A stretch of DNA of 64,000 bases, from assembly GCF_006170445.1 (NCBI RefSeq), contig NZ_VCNA01000012.1:92047-156046 (forward strand), read 5' to 3'. Source of the stretch: Brevibacillus dissolubilis. GTDB taxonomy: Bacteria; Bacillota; Bacilli; Brevibacillales; Brevibacillaceae. The notes below the pieces were generated by a model, which saw only the letters and a list, made by a program, of their open reading frames with translations, made no database searches and was not told the DNA's origin. Of this stretch, positions 53,795 to 62,411 are shown in pieces (the stretch's first letter is position 1; every line of letters starts with the position of its first letter). The position numbers were made by a program, and so were the translations under genes.

Positions 53795-54346
53795 ATGCTA
53801 CTACGAATGTTGATCAGCATTGCCATCTGCCTCGTCCTGCTTCCGGCTGGTACAGGTCTGGCTCACGATGTCAAAGCACGGGGGATCGTCTACGTCCAGA
53901 CGATACAGGTCGGGCCATACACGGTGGACATGGGTTTTAATGAATACCCGATCCCCGCGAAAAAAAGCCTGCAGGTCTTCGTCGAACCAATCGATGGCTA
54001 TCCGGGCAAAAAAGCTACATACCGTCTGATCCCGCCAGCAGGTGTGGCAGAGAAATTCTACCAACGCAATCTGCTTCCTTACCCGGGGATCGATGACGCA
54101 TGGGTGCTCCAGCATCCGGGACTGCCGTATGAAGGGCAATGGACATGGGAGATTGAGATCGACGGCCCCAAAGGTAAAGCGACTGGACGTCTCCCACAAT
54201 TCAAGGTACTTCCGCCGCCGGGCATCCCGTACTGGACGGGCTGGGTCATCGGGATCTTTCCACTGTATGGTTTACTTTGGTTTGCCTACTATGAGCGCAA
54301 GCGAGTCAAACGGTTGATCGAACAGGATAATGGAGCTAGAGTATAA
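53795..54346 (+). CDS. Secreted, C-terminally anchored protein, partner of the His-rich membrane protein
   Basis: 183 residues. Signal peptide to about TGLAHDV, an outer beta-sandwich-like domain (YTVDMGFNEYPIPAKKSLQVFVEPID, then WTWEIEIDGPKGKATG) and a C-terminal transmembrane helix (about 150-170, WTGWVIGIFPLYGLLWFAYY) with a basic tail. Layout recalls YtkA/FixH- or CopC-like outer domains that assist metal-containing membrane proteins; the histidine left after signal cleavage (H-D-V) could be an N-terminal metal ligand. The role is inferred from arrangement. Confidence 0.6.
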   Translation: MLLRMLISIAICLVLLPAGTGLAHDVKARGIVYVQTIQVGPYTVDMGFNEYPIPAKKSLQVFVEPIDGYPGKKATYRLIPPAGVAEKFYQRNLLPYPGIDDAWVLQHPGLPYEGQWTWEIEIDGPKGKATGRLPQFKVLPPPGIPYWTGWVIGIFPLYGLLWFAYYERKRVKRLIEQDNGARV

Positions 54347-54384
54347 GGAAGGAAAGAGAGTATACAGAGCATAGGAGTGGAACC

Positions 54385-55254
54385 ATGGATACGATCACCC
54401 ATACATTATTCGGTCTGGTTATCTACAACACGCTCAAGACAGAAGAGATGTCTCAACCGATGAAGCGGGCTTTTCTCTTCACTTCACTGGTCGGCAGCCA
54501 AATTCCTGATATCGATGTCATCTCCCAAGCATGGGATACAGAAGGCTTGTACCTGATGTGGCACCGGGGGCTGACGCATTCGGTATTTTTGGTTCCGATC
54601 TGGGCTTTTTTGATTTCTCTGCTGGCGTATCTGTTCTGGCGGGTACGTGACAGACGGCTTTTCTGGATCGGATTGCTGGCCGTATTCGTGCATGATACCA
54701 TCGACAATTTTAATGCCTGGGGGACTGGCTATCTGGAGCCGTTTTCCGAGACGCGGGTAACCTTTGGCACAATATCGATTGTCGATCCGATGATGTGGCT
54801 GATCATTCTGGGAGGCTACCTTTCACTCCGGCTCAAAAAATGGAGACGGCATACGATCTTTCGAACGGTAGCCGCTCTGTTGGTTGCCCATGTGGCAATC
54901 CAGTCGGCAGAAGGGGCTTGGTTGTATCAGGCCAATAAGGCTTCCTATGATTCGGTCGTCCTCTTTGCCCGTTTCGTGCCGGGACAGTTTCATCTGATCG
55001 GGAAAAAAGAAGGACTCGTCGAGATCTCCGAGGTGTCGGTCTGGAACGGGGGAGCGCCCAAGCTTTTGATGTCGATTCCATCTGCTGATCAGGCTGACCT
55101 GACCGAGCTGTTTGCCAAGAATCCAGAGGCCAAGACACTTTCCCGCTGGTCACCGATGCTGGTCGTAGTTGATGACGGCCAACGTCTGGGGATTTATGAC
55201 CCGAGATTTGTGCGGAACGGTGAATCATTTTTGTACGAATATATTGAGCGTTAG
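54385..55254 (+). CDS. Membrane-bound metal-dependent hydrolase, YfhP/YdjM family
   Basis: 289 residues, ATG after ATAGGAGTGGAACC. The DUF457 pattern is present: MDTITHTLFG at the start, SQIPDIDVISQ near residue 40, WHRGLTHSVFLVP near 62 and VHDTIDNFNAWGTG near 107, giving His/Asp sets for a metal site. About four helices are in the N-terminal half; a soluble domain fills the last ~110 residues. Members are often called LexA-binding or inner-membrane hydrolases with unknown substrate. It closes the operon with the two preceding genes. Confidence 0.8.
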   Translation: MDTITHTLFGLVIYNTLKTEEMSQPMKRAFLFTSLVGSQIPDIDVISQAWDTEGLYLMWHRGLTHSVFLVPIWAFLISLLAYLFWRVRDRRLFWIGLLAVFVHDTIDNFNAWGTGYLEPFSETRVTFGTISIVDPMMWLIILGGYLSLRLKKWRRHTIFRTVAALLVAHVAIQSAEGAWLYQANKASYDSVVLFARFVPGQFHLIGKKEGLVEISEVSVWNGGAPKLLMSIPSADQADLTELFAKNPEAKTLSRWSPMLVVVDDGQRLGIYDPRFVRNGESFLYEYIER

Positions 55255-55264
55255 GAAAAGAACA

Positions 55265-55311
55265 ACCGCCCTAACTTCCAACCTTATGAGGGAGGAGAGG
55301 GCGGTATCTTT
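55265..55311 (+). terminator. Terminator after the YfhP-like gene
   Basis: ACCGCCCT (55265-55272) pairs with AGGGCGGT (55298-55305); the tail is ATCTTTA, so it is of moderate strength. Confidence 0.6.
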
Positions 55312-55446
55312 ATGGACAAGTCGCATGTGATTTTTTTCACAACCATATTGGTTTCACCGTGTTATGATCAAGACATCAAGAGAGAACACGCTACACCCCA
55401 AAAAACGGATCTGCTCTCAATGATTGAATCCAAGGAGATGGTTACC

Positions 55447-55989
55447 ATGATGAATTGGTTACGAAATAACGTATATGCTGCCGGACTACTTTTCCTTCTG
55501 CGAATCTATCTGGGCTGGGAATGGTTCCACCACGGTATCGACAAGCTGAGAGGAACCTTCGATGCGACAGGCTTCCTCAACGGGGCGATTGCCAAACCCG
55601 TCCTCGATAAAGCAACGAATGAATTGATTTACCCGAACTTCGTGGCCTTTTTGGAACAGTTCGCCCTGCCGAACGCCAAGCTGTTCAACTTCCTGATCCC
55701 ACTCGGAGAGACACTGGTCGGACTCGGCCTGATGCTTGGTGCCCTTACAACCGCTGCTGCCTTCTTTGGTCTCTTGATGAACTTCATGTTCCTCTTCGCC
55801 GGTACAGTCAGCACGAACCCATGGTTTATTCTCATCGGCGGGATTATTCTGGTGGCTGGTACGAATGCAGGCCGATTCGGGGTCGACTACTATCTGATGC
55901 CACTTCTCACCAAGCTCTTTCACCGCAACAATCCAGACGGTCAAAAAGGAGCCGGACTGAAAAACACCCATACACCGGCACACATGTAA
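55447..55989 (+). CDS. DoxX family membrane protein (second copy)
   Basis: 180 residues from ATG 55447 with AAGGAG 9 bases upstream; a longer frame from 55312 would begin inside the upstream terminator. Four hydrophobic helices with DoxX features: LLRIYLGWEWFHHGIDKLRG, IPLGETLVGLGLMLGALTTAAAFFGLLMNFMF and ILVAGTNAGRFGVDYY. It differs strongly from the DoxX at 28367, being closer to the thiosulfate-oxidoreductase-like DoxD/DoxX branch. Own terminator, so probably a single-gene unit. Confidence 0.82.
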   Translation: MMNWLRNNVYAAGLLFLLRIYLGWEWFHHGIDKLRGTFDATGFLNGAIAKPVLDKATNELIYPNFVAFLEQFALPNAKLFNFLIPLGETLVGLGLMLGALTTAAAFFGLLMNFMFLFAGTVSTNPWFILIGGIILVAGTNAGRFGVDYYLMPLLTKLFHRNNPDGQKGAGLKNTHTPAHM

Positions 55990-55997
55990 CCATAGGT

Positions 55998-56046
55998 AAG
56001 GAGCAGCTGCAAAGAACGGATCATTCTTTGCGGCTGCTCCTTCTTT
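55998..56046 (+). terminator. Terminator of the second doxX gene
   Basis: AAGGAGCAGCTGCAAAGAA and TTCTTTGCGGCTGCTCCTT form a 19-position stem with one wobble around CGGATCA, then a short T-rich tail. Confidence 0.9.
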
Positions 56047-56180
56047 ATTTAATCGAAAATTAATCTTTCATTGAAGTATAACGTAAGTCTGCGGCGAATA
56101 ATTTCTCTTAGGATTCGTTGAGGAGGAGCGTGCCGTACTACAGCCATACTCCTTGTCAAATAAAGAGTAGGAGGAAGCTG

Positions 56181-57107
56181 ATGAGAGCCATCATCTGTAC
56201 CAAATACGGATCACCGGATGTGCTGGAGCTTCAAGAGGTAGAAAAACCAACCCCCAAGAGCAATGAAGTACTGATTAAAATTCACGCGACGACTGTAACC
56301 ACAGGGGACTGCCGGGTTCGCGGGTTCCATAGTCCACCCCTATTATGGGTTCCCATGCGAATCGTCTTAGGTCTCAGAAAGCCAAGACAGCCGATACTTG
56401 GGGTGGAGCTGGCCGGACAAATCGAAGCAGTAGGCAAAGATGTAACGAAATTTAAGATAGGTGATCAGGTCTTCGCATTAAATGGCATGCGTTTTGGTGC
56501 ACATGCCGAGTACACCTGTGTGCCCGAGGACGGAGCCGTGGCCTTAAAGCCGGAGAATGCGACCTATGAGGAAGCCACAGCCATTCCTTTCGGGGGAACG
56601 TCCGCCTTGTATTTTCTAAGAAAAGCGAATATCCAGAACGGATATAGAGTTCTGATCTATGGGGCGTCCGGAGCCGTCGGGACTGCCGCGATTCAGCTTG
56701 CCAAGTATTTTGGGGCAGAGGTGACCGGGGTATGCAGTGCCGCTAATTTTGAATTGGTGAAGTCTCTGGGAGCTGATCAGGTCATCGATTACACCAAAGA
56801 GGATTTTACGAGCCGAGAAGAGCGTTATGATATCATCTTTGACGCGGTTGGGAAAAGCTCCAAATCTCATTGCAAAAAAGCACTGACCTCCACCGGGACC
56901 TATGTGACAGTCGACGGGCAGGGGATCGCCAAGGTATTTGCAGAAGATTTGATTTTTCTCAAAGAGCTTATGGAAGCAGGGAAGATCACATCCGTCATAG
57001 ACAGACGCTATCCGCTGCAACAGATTCCGGAAGCGTACCGATATGTAGAGACTGGACATAAAAAGGGGAATGTCGTCATCACCGTGCAGCATGAGAGTGG
57101 CAGATGA
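56181..57107 (+). CDS. Zinc-less NAD(P)H-dependent alcohol dehydrogenase/quinone reductase (MDR family)
   Basis: 308 residues from ATG 56181 with AGGAGGA upstream. GroES-like N-terminal domain ([46 protein letters not shown]), then the nucleotide-binding [29 protein letters not shown]. No zinc-ligand set is seen. The overall pattern is of quinone oxidoreductase-like medium-chain reductases. Substrate unknown; probably monocistronic. Confidence 0.85.
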   Translation: MRAIICTKYGSPDVLELQEVEKPTPKSNEVLIKIHATTVTTGDCRVRGFHSPPLLWVPMRIVLGLRKPRQPILGVELAGQIEAVGKDVTKFKIGDQVFALNGMRFGAHAEYTCVPEDGAVALKPENATYEEATAIPFGGTSALYFLRKANIQNGYRVLIYGASGAVGTAAIQLAKYFGAEVTGVCSAANFELVKSLGADQVIDYTKEDFTSREERYDIIFDAVGKSSKSHCKKALTSTGTYVTVDGQGIAKVFAEDLIFLKELMEAGKITSVIDRRYPLQQIPEAYRYVETGHKKGNVVITVQHESGR

Positions 57108-57281
57108 GAACTCAAGCCGCTTCTGATCGCCCTGCCTGCCCATCAGCCACAGCGGCTCTGTTGTCACCGCGAACCCTAGCAGGATCAGTGAGGAAGAGTA
57201 CAAGGCCGCCATCATCACCTTGCGCCGCCCGATCAGATCCGAGACCGTCCCCGCGATAAAACCCGCTGATTGGAATGGCAA
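57108..57281 (-). pseudogene. Fragment of an MFS transporter
   Basis: The minus strand encodes AGFIAGTVSDLIGRRKVMMA followed by SSSLILLGFAVTTEPLWLMG: the motif A loop (GxxSDxxGRR) and helix 3 of an MFS protein. There is no upstream helix 1-2 region or start with a ribosome binding site, and the frame runs on into antisense of the dehydrogenase. It begins exactly where the dehydrogenase ends, so an old recombination junction probably lies near 57107. Confidence 0.65.
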
Positions 57282-57433
57282 CCTGTTTTTCTTTTTACAC
57301 GTTTTTCATTTTGTTACAAGATTCGATATCGATTTACATACATCAATTGACAAGGATAATTTTGTCACCTTATAATTTAGATGGATATATAGCGTAGATA
57401 AATGAAACATCTCCTAAACATTGTGTAAAGTGA

Positions 57434-57497
57434 AAAAAGGCCGGCTCTTTCGGAGTGTATATTGTCTATACACGAAAGGGGAGTAATGTGCCTTTTT
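57434..57497. terminator. Long nested hairpin before the pksB-like gene
   Basis: AAAAAGGC (57434-57441) pairs with GCCTTTTT (57490-57497). Inside, CTTTC/GAAAG and a perfect GTGTATA/TATACAC stem surround the loop TTGTC. Flanking A and T runs make it a bidirectional terminator or an attenuator in the leader of the next gene. The remaining part of 57282-57550 shows no gene. Confidence 0.55.
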
Positions 57498-57550
57498 GTT
57501 ATATACGCACCCAAGATGTTTCTAGCGTAGGAGAATGACGGAGGAAACGG

Positions 57551-58225
57551 ATGAACAATACATATGAGGTCTACCAGCTGAGGGTTCAGTTTGCTCAAAT
57601 CATCAACTACAACTACATCATCGTTGATCAGGCTACCCGCGAAGCGGCGATTGTGGACCCTGCCTGGGATTTTGGACTGATTACATCCCGTCTGGAAGAG
57701 CTGGGAGCGCGGTTGACCGCTGTTTTGCTGACCCACTCGCATGAGGATCATGTGAATCTGGCAGCCCCTTTGGCTCACAAATATAACTGCAACGTCTATA
57801 TGTCGGCCCAAGAGATTGACGCCTATGGGTTTACCGCCCCCAACCTCCATGCTGTGCAGGATGAGGATGTGATCTGGGTAGGCAAGACAGCGGTCACATG
57901 TCTGGTGACGCCCGGGCATACGCCGGGAGGATGCTGCTATCTGCTTTCCAACAGCATGTTTACCGGTGACACGGTTTTTATCGAGGGATGCGGGATCTGC
58001 GCGAATGAACAGGCGGCGCTCAGCATGTATCACAGTTTTCAGCGGATCAAGCGCAGGGTTCATCCAGACGTTTATATTTATCCGGGTCACTCGTTTGGCC
58101 AGCAGCCGGGCCATAAGCTGAGCTATCTGTATAGGTGTAATATTTATTTTCAACTGGACGATCCGAATCACTTTGTGTCGTTCCGTACGAGAAGGAATCA
58201 GCAGAATTTATTTTCGTTCAAGTAA
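57551..58225 (+). CDS. MBL-fold hydrolase, PksB/BaeB-like
   Basis: 224 residues, ATG after GGAGGAAACGG. Glyoxalase-II-type metal site LTHSHEDHVNLA (HxHxDH) near residue 62, TPGHTPGGCCY near 122, FTGDTVF and YPGHSFG. The C-terminal YRCNIYFQLDD ending resembles PksB of the bacillaene trans-AT PKS cluster, thought to hydrolyse stalled acyl groups from carrier proteins. An acyltransferase like PksC follows after 40 bases, which supports this, although no PKS is in the window. Confidence 0.75.
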   Translation: MNNTYEVYQLRVQFAQIINYNYIIVDQATREAAIVDPAWDFGLITSRLEELGARLTAVLLTHSHEDHVNLAAPLAHKYNCNVYMSAQEIDAYGFTAPNLHAVQDEDVIWVGKTAVTCLVTPGHTPGGCCYLLSNSMFTGDTVFIEGCGICANEQAALSMYHSFQRIKRRVHPDVYIYPGHSFGQQPGHKLSYLYRCNIYFQLDDPNHFVSFRTRRNQQNLFSFK

Positions 58226-58265
58226 AATTATTTAAATTATCCGAAAATATAGAGGAGTTGTAACG

Positions 58266-59228
58266 ATGAGCAGCAGCAACCCAATCATTTTTATGTTTGC
58301 AGGTCAAGGATCACAGTACTTTCATATGGGCAAGGAACTGCTCAAAAACAATCCGGTGTTTCACCGTTGGATGTATGGGCTCGACAGGATGATCCAGCAG
58401 CGGCTGGGGGAATCGTTAATCGACCGTATTTATGATCAGGAGAAAAGGTTGACGGATTCATTCGACCGCACCCTGTACACCCATCCAGCCATTTTTATGG
58501 TGGAGATTGCGCTGGCACAGACCTTGATCGAAGAGGGAATTCGTCCCGATTATGTGCTGGGGAGCAGTCTCGGCGAGTTCGCAGCACTGGTGATTGCAGG
58601 GGTTCTCACGCTGGAAGAGGGGCTGGATGCCGTCATCACACACGCCCGGGTGCTGGAGGCTAACTGTGCGAGCGGTACGATGACCGCGATTTTGCATGAT
58701 CCAAGCCTGTACCGGGAGAATCCGCTGCTCTACCGCAACAGCGAGATTGCGGCGATCAACTTCGAGTCCCATTTTGTTATCGCCGGTCAGACGGAGAAAC
58801 TGCGGGAGATCGAAGCGTATCTCAAGGAAAACCGCATCACCCATCAGGCTCTGGCGATCACCCAAGGCTTCCACTCCGCCGTGATCGATCCTGCTGCACC
58901 GCTGTATCGTGATTATCTGTCCCGACTGACCTTCCGCACCCCGCAGATCCCTGTTGTATCCGGTCTGTACGGGCAAATCATTCAGGCAGTACCTGGTCAA
59001 TATCTCTGGGATGTAGCCCGTCAGCCGATGGAATTTCCCAAATCGATTCGCAGTGTAGAGAGCCGTGGGGGCGGTACCTATATTGACATCAGCCCGTCCG
59101 GAACGCTTGCTACCTTTGCCAAGTATCATATCGATCCAAATCAATCAACGATTTTCCCAATCATGACGATGTTCCACCAGGATGTGAAGAATCTGGAGAA
59201 GATCAGAGCGGCCCTGCAACAAGCGTAA
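58266..59228 (+). CDS. Trans-acting acyltransferase, PksC/FabD-like
   Basis: 320 residues, ATG after ATAGAGGAGTTGTAACG. FabD/AT fold: FMFAGQGSQYFHMGKELL at the start, the active-site Ser in VLGSSLGEFAALV (GSSLG in place of GHSxG, as in PksC/BaeC-type enzymes), and catalytic His in TQGFHSAVIDPA. It should load malonyl groups onto, or remove acyl groups from, carrier proteins. No KS, ACP or other PKS gene is present up to the rRNA operon, so it must act on a distant system or be an orphan. Confidence 0.85.
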   Translation: MSSSNPIIFMFAGQGSQYFHMGKELLKNNPVFHRWMYGLDRMIQQRLGESLIDRIYDQEKRLTDSFDRTLYTHPAIFMVEIALAQTLIEEGIRPDYVLGSSLGEFAALVIAGVLTLEEGLDAVITHARVLEANCASGTMTAILHDPSLYRENPLLYRNSEIAAINFESHFVIAGQTEKLREIEAYLKENRITHQALAITQGFHSAVIDPAAPLYRDYLSRLTFRTPQIPVVSGLYGQIIQAVPGQYLWDVARQPMEFPKSIRSVESRGGGTYIDISPSGTLATFAKYHIDPNQSTIFPIMTMFHQDVKNLEKIRAALQQA

Positions 59229-59282
59229 TTAGGAACAAATCCAGTACCAGCAAATACTCGATGGATAGGAGGGATCCAGCAG

Positions 59283-62200
59283 ATGAGCAAGTTAACCGAG
59301 TTTTCGATGAAGAATATCACGGCTTTGTTTATTATCATCCTGCTGTTACTCAGCGGGGGCGCCTACTCAGCCTCTACGCTCAAGGTAGAGAATATGCCTG
59401 ACGTGTCGATGCCGATTGTATCTGTCATCACGACCTACCCGGCACCGCCGAAGGACGTACTTGAAGATGTCACCAAGCCGCTCGAAAAAGCCTTTTCCGG
59501 GATGGAAGGGGTCAAAAATCTAACGTCCAGCTCCAGTGACAACTTCTCCCGCATCACCTTGGAGTTTGAGCAGGACAAAGACCCCAAGGAAATGAAGCGC
59601 GATGTGGAAAGTCTGATTTCCAACGTCGACTTGCCGGATGCCGCAGACAACCCGCAAGTCATTACGCAATCGTTTGGCAGTATGCCTGTCTATTACATGG
59701 CGATCTATGGCAAAGACGGAATGAACCAAGACGAGCTCGACAAGCTCTACCGTGATGTCATGCTGCCTGAACTCAACTCGATCAAAGGCATCGACAAGGC
59801 CGAATCGATTGGCAACTCTGAATCAGTCCTCTCGATCAAATTGGATGTCAATGCACTCAACAACTACCGCCTCACTCCAGAGCAAGTGACTGGATACGTT
59901 CAGGCGGGCCTCGTCTCGGCGCCTGCCGGTTCTGTTGATCTGATGTCCACCACCCAGATGGTACGGGTCAAAGGCAACATCAATACCGTCTATGAACTAG
60001 AAAATCTGGAGTTCACCACGGCGGACGGCGATGTGCTTCGCCTCAGTGATGTGGGGCGGATCGAAGCGATTCAGGAATCCGATTTTTATTCCCGTCTTAA
60101 TGGTCAATCCGCTATCAGTGTTCATCTATACAAAGCCCGCAGTACCAACACCGTCGAATTCGCAGAAGAAGTAGACAAAAAGATCGCCAAATGGGAGCAA
60201 ACCATGTCGGGCGTCAGTGTCTACAAGTTCTACAACGACGCAGCCGACGTGAAGCAGTCCATTCACGGAATGCTTCAGGAAGGCGCACTTGGAGCGATTC
60301 TCGCTTCCGGGATGATCCTGTTTTTCCTCCGTAACCTGCGCATGACGCTGATCGTGCTGGTCTCTATTCCGTTATCCATCATCACCACACTCTTATTCAT
60401 GGGCCCACTCGGAATCTCGCTCAACATCATGACGCTTGGCGGTATGGCCATCGCCATCGGCCGTGTCGTCGACGACAGTATCGTTGTTATCGAGAATATC
60501 TATGTCCAGCTGCAGCGTGCCCAACAGCGCGGAGAATCCGTCATTAAGCTGGCTACCCAGCAGGTCTCCTCTGCGATCACTTCTTCTACACTTACCACAG
60601 TCGGCGTTTTCGGACCGATTGCCATGGTCAGCGGGACGGTGGGAGAGGTCTTCCGCCCATTTGCCATCACTCTCGCTGTCGCGCTGCTTTCGTCATTGCT
60701 CGTGGCGGTTACCGTCATTCCGATGCTTGCCAAGCTGCTCGTCATGAACAGCCGCATCCCTTACCACGATGAGTCCAAAGTCGGCTGGTCTGCCGCCTTT
60801 TATCAAAAAGTACTCGTCTGGTCGCTCAACAACCGCTTCAAAACGATGGGAGTCGCCGCACTTATTTTCGTCCTGACCTTCGCGATGGTGACCCCGCAGC
60901 TGGCCGTCTCCTTCATGCCGGATCAGGATTCGGACACACGTGCCATCGGGATGATCACCATGCCGCTCGGAACCTCATTTGAGACGATGGATGCCAAAGT
61001 CTTAGAAATTGAGCAAATGATGCGTTCCGAAAAAGATGCACAAGGAAAACCGGTCTTCGACTACATCCAATCGCTCGTCGGCTACAGCCAGACCGATACC
61101 GAACGGATTGCCAACAAAACCATGATGTACCTCGCTTTTGCCCAAGGAACGGATAACAAGCAGGCAGTCAAAGATTATCAGGAAAAAATCCTCTACCTGC
61201 TGCCGCAAGGATCAAAAGCAGAGGTCATGCTGATCGCGGGCGGCGCTGGTGCCGCAACAACGGACTTCTCCTACCAGCTAAAAGGGGAGGACATCAATCA
61301 ACTCCGACAAGCCGCTCTGCTTGTCAGTGAAAAACTGACCGAATTCCCGGATTTGGTTGAGATCAAAGATGGTCTCGGTGATCAGAAATCAGAAGTAGAG
61401 ATCGTCGTCGAACCAACCAAAGCCAAAATCTATGGCCTTACCTCAGGTCAAGTCCAAGCGATGGTTGCATCATGGATCAATGTGACCGACCTCGGCAAAA
61501 AACGCTTGGACGACGTGCAATACGAAACCAAAGTAGAGATCGATGACCAGTACAAAAACACCATCAGCGCCATCGAAAACTTCAGCCTGCATACCCCGTC
61601 TGGCGTGGTCATCCAACTCAAGGATATCGCCAAAGTCCGTGAAGTAGAGGCATCAGCCACAATCGACCGTGATGCCCAAGTCCAGGCGATCTCCGTTACC
61701 GCCAACATCGACAGTGCGGACAAAGGGGGCATCAGCAACAAAGTCGCCGCTGAACTGAGCAAGCTCGAACTGCCGCCAGGAGTCACCGGCCAAGTCAAAG
61801 GGGTATCCGACGACATCAATCAAGGCTTCATGCAGATGTTCGTCGCGATGGGGGCATCTATTTTTATCGTCTATCTGATCATGGTGCTTGCATTCGGCAA
61901 CGCCAGCGCTCCATTTGCGATTCTTTTCTCCCTGCCGCTCGCAGCCATCGGTGGCTTGCTCGGTCTGTTCCTCACCAATGAATCGCTCAACATCACCTCG
62001 CTGATCGGCTTCCTCATGCTGATCGGGATTGTCGTAACCAATGCCATCGTACTTGTTGACCGCGTCCAGCAGCTGAGAGAAAAAGAATATAGTGTCCGTG
62101 ATGCGCTCGTCGAAGCGGGGATGACCCGTCTGCGCCCGATCATCATGACCGCGGGTGCCACCATTCTCGCCCTGATGCCGCTCGCTCTCGGATTGTCCAA

Positions 62201-62375
62201 AGGAACCATCATTTCCAAAGGTTTGGCCGTTGTCGTAATCGGTGGTCTCACTACCTCTACCTTCCTTACCCTTCTGATCGTCCCGATCGTCTATGAGATG
62301 ATCTATGCCGCCCGCAACCGCATCTCCCGCCTGTTCAAACGAAAATCAGTAACCGACGTCAAACCAGTCGTGTAA
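59283..62375 (+). CDS. RND-family efflux transporter, SwrC-like
   Basis: 1030 residues, ATG after GGAGGGATCCAGC. Two repeats of a helix plus a large outer loop followed by five helices. Helix 4 contains GRVVDDSIVVIENI with the paired Asp for proton relay; the second half shows AFGNASAPFAILFSLPLAAIGG and VVTNAIVLVDRVQQLRE. Among Gram-positives the closest known type is SwrC/YerP, which exports surfactin. The next gene is its membrane fusion partner. It follows the PksB/PksC-like pair after 54 bases, so it may export the related metabolite. Confidence 0.92.
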   Translation: MSKLTEFSMKNITALFIIILLLLSGGAYSASTLKVENMPDVSMPIVSVITTYPAPPKDVLEDVTKPLEKAFSGMEGVKNLTSSSSDNFSRITLEFEQDKDPKEMKRDVESLISNVDLPDAADNPQVITQSFGSMPVYYMAIYGKDGMNQDELDKLYRDVMLPELNSIKGIDKAESIGNSESVLSIKLDVNALNNYRLTPEQVTGYVQAGLVSAPAGSVDLMSTTQMVRVKGNINTVYELENLEFTTADGDVLRLSDVGRIEAIQESDFYSRLNGQSAISVHLYKARSTNTVEFAEEVDKKIAKWEQTMSGVSVYKFYNDAADVKQSIHGMLQEGALGAILASGMILFFLRNLRMTLIVLVSIPLSIITTLLFMGPLGISLNIMTLGGMAIAIGRVVDDSIVVIENIYVQLQRAQQRGESVIKLATQQVSSAITSSTLTTVGVFGPIAMVSGTVGEVFRPFAITLAVALLSSLLVAVTVIPMLAKLLVMNSRIPYHDESKVGWSAAFYQKVLVWSLNNRFKTMGVAALIFVLTFAMVTPQLAVSFMPDQDSDTRAIGMITMPLGTSFETMDAKVLEIEQMMRSEKDAQGKPVFDYIQSLVGYSQTDTERIANKTMMYLAFAQGTDNKQAVKDYQEKILYLLPQGSKAEVMLIAGGAGAATTDFSYQLKGEDINQLRQAALLVSEKLTEFPDLVEIKDGLGDQKSEVEIVVEPTKAKIYGLTSGQVQAMVASWINVTDLGKKRLDDVQYETKVEIDDQYKNTISAIENFSLHTPSGVVIQLKDIAKVREVEASATIDRDAQVQAISVTANIDSADKGGISNKVAAELSKLELPPGVTGQVKGVSDDINQGFMQMFVAMGASIFIVYLIMVLAFGNASAPFAILFSLPLAAIGGLLGLFLTNESLNITSLIGFLMLIGIVVTNAIVLVDRVQQLREKEYSVRDALVEAGMTRLRPIIMTAGATILALMPLALGLSKGTIISKGLAVVVIGGLTTSTFLTLLIVPIVYEMIYAARNRISRLFKRKSVTDVKPVV

Positions 62376-62411
62376 CGCCAACCCTCATTAATGGGAAAAG
62401 GAGAACGTACT

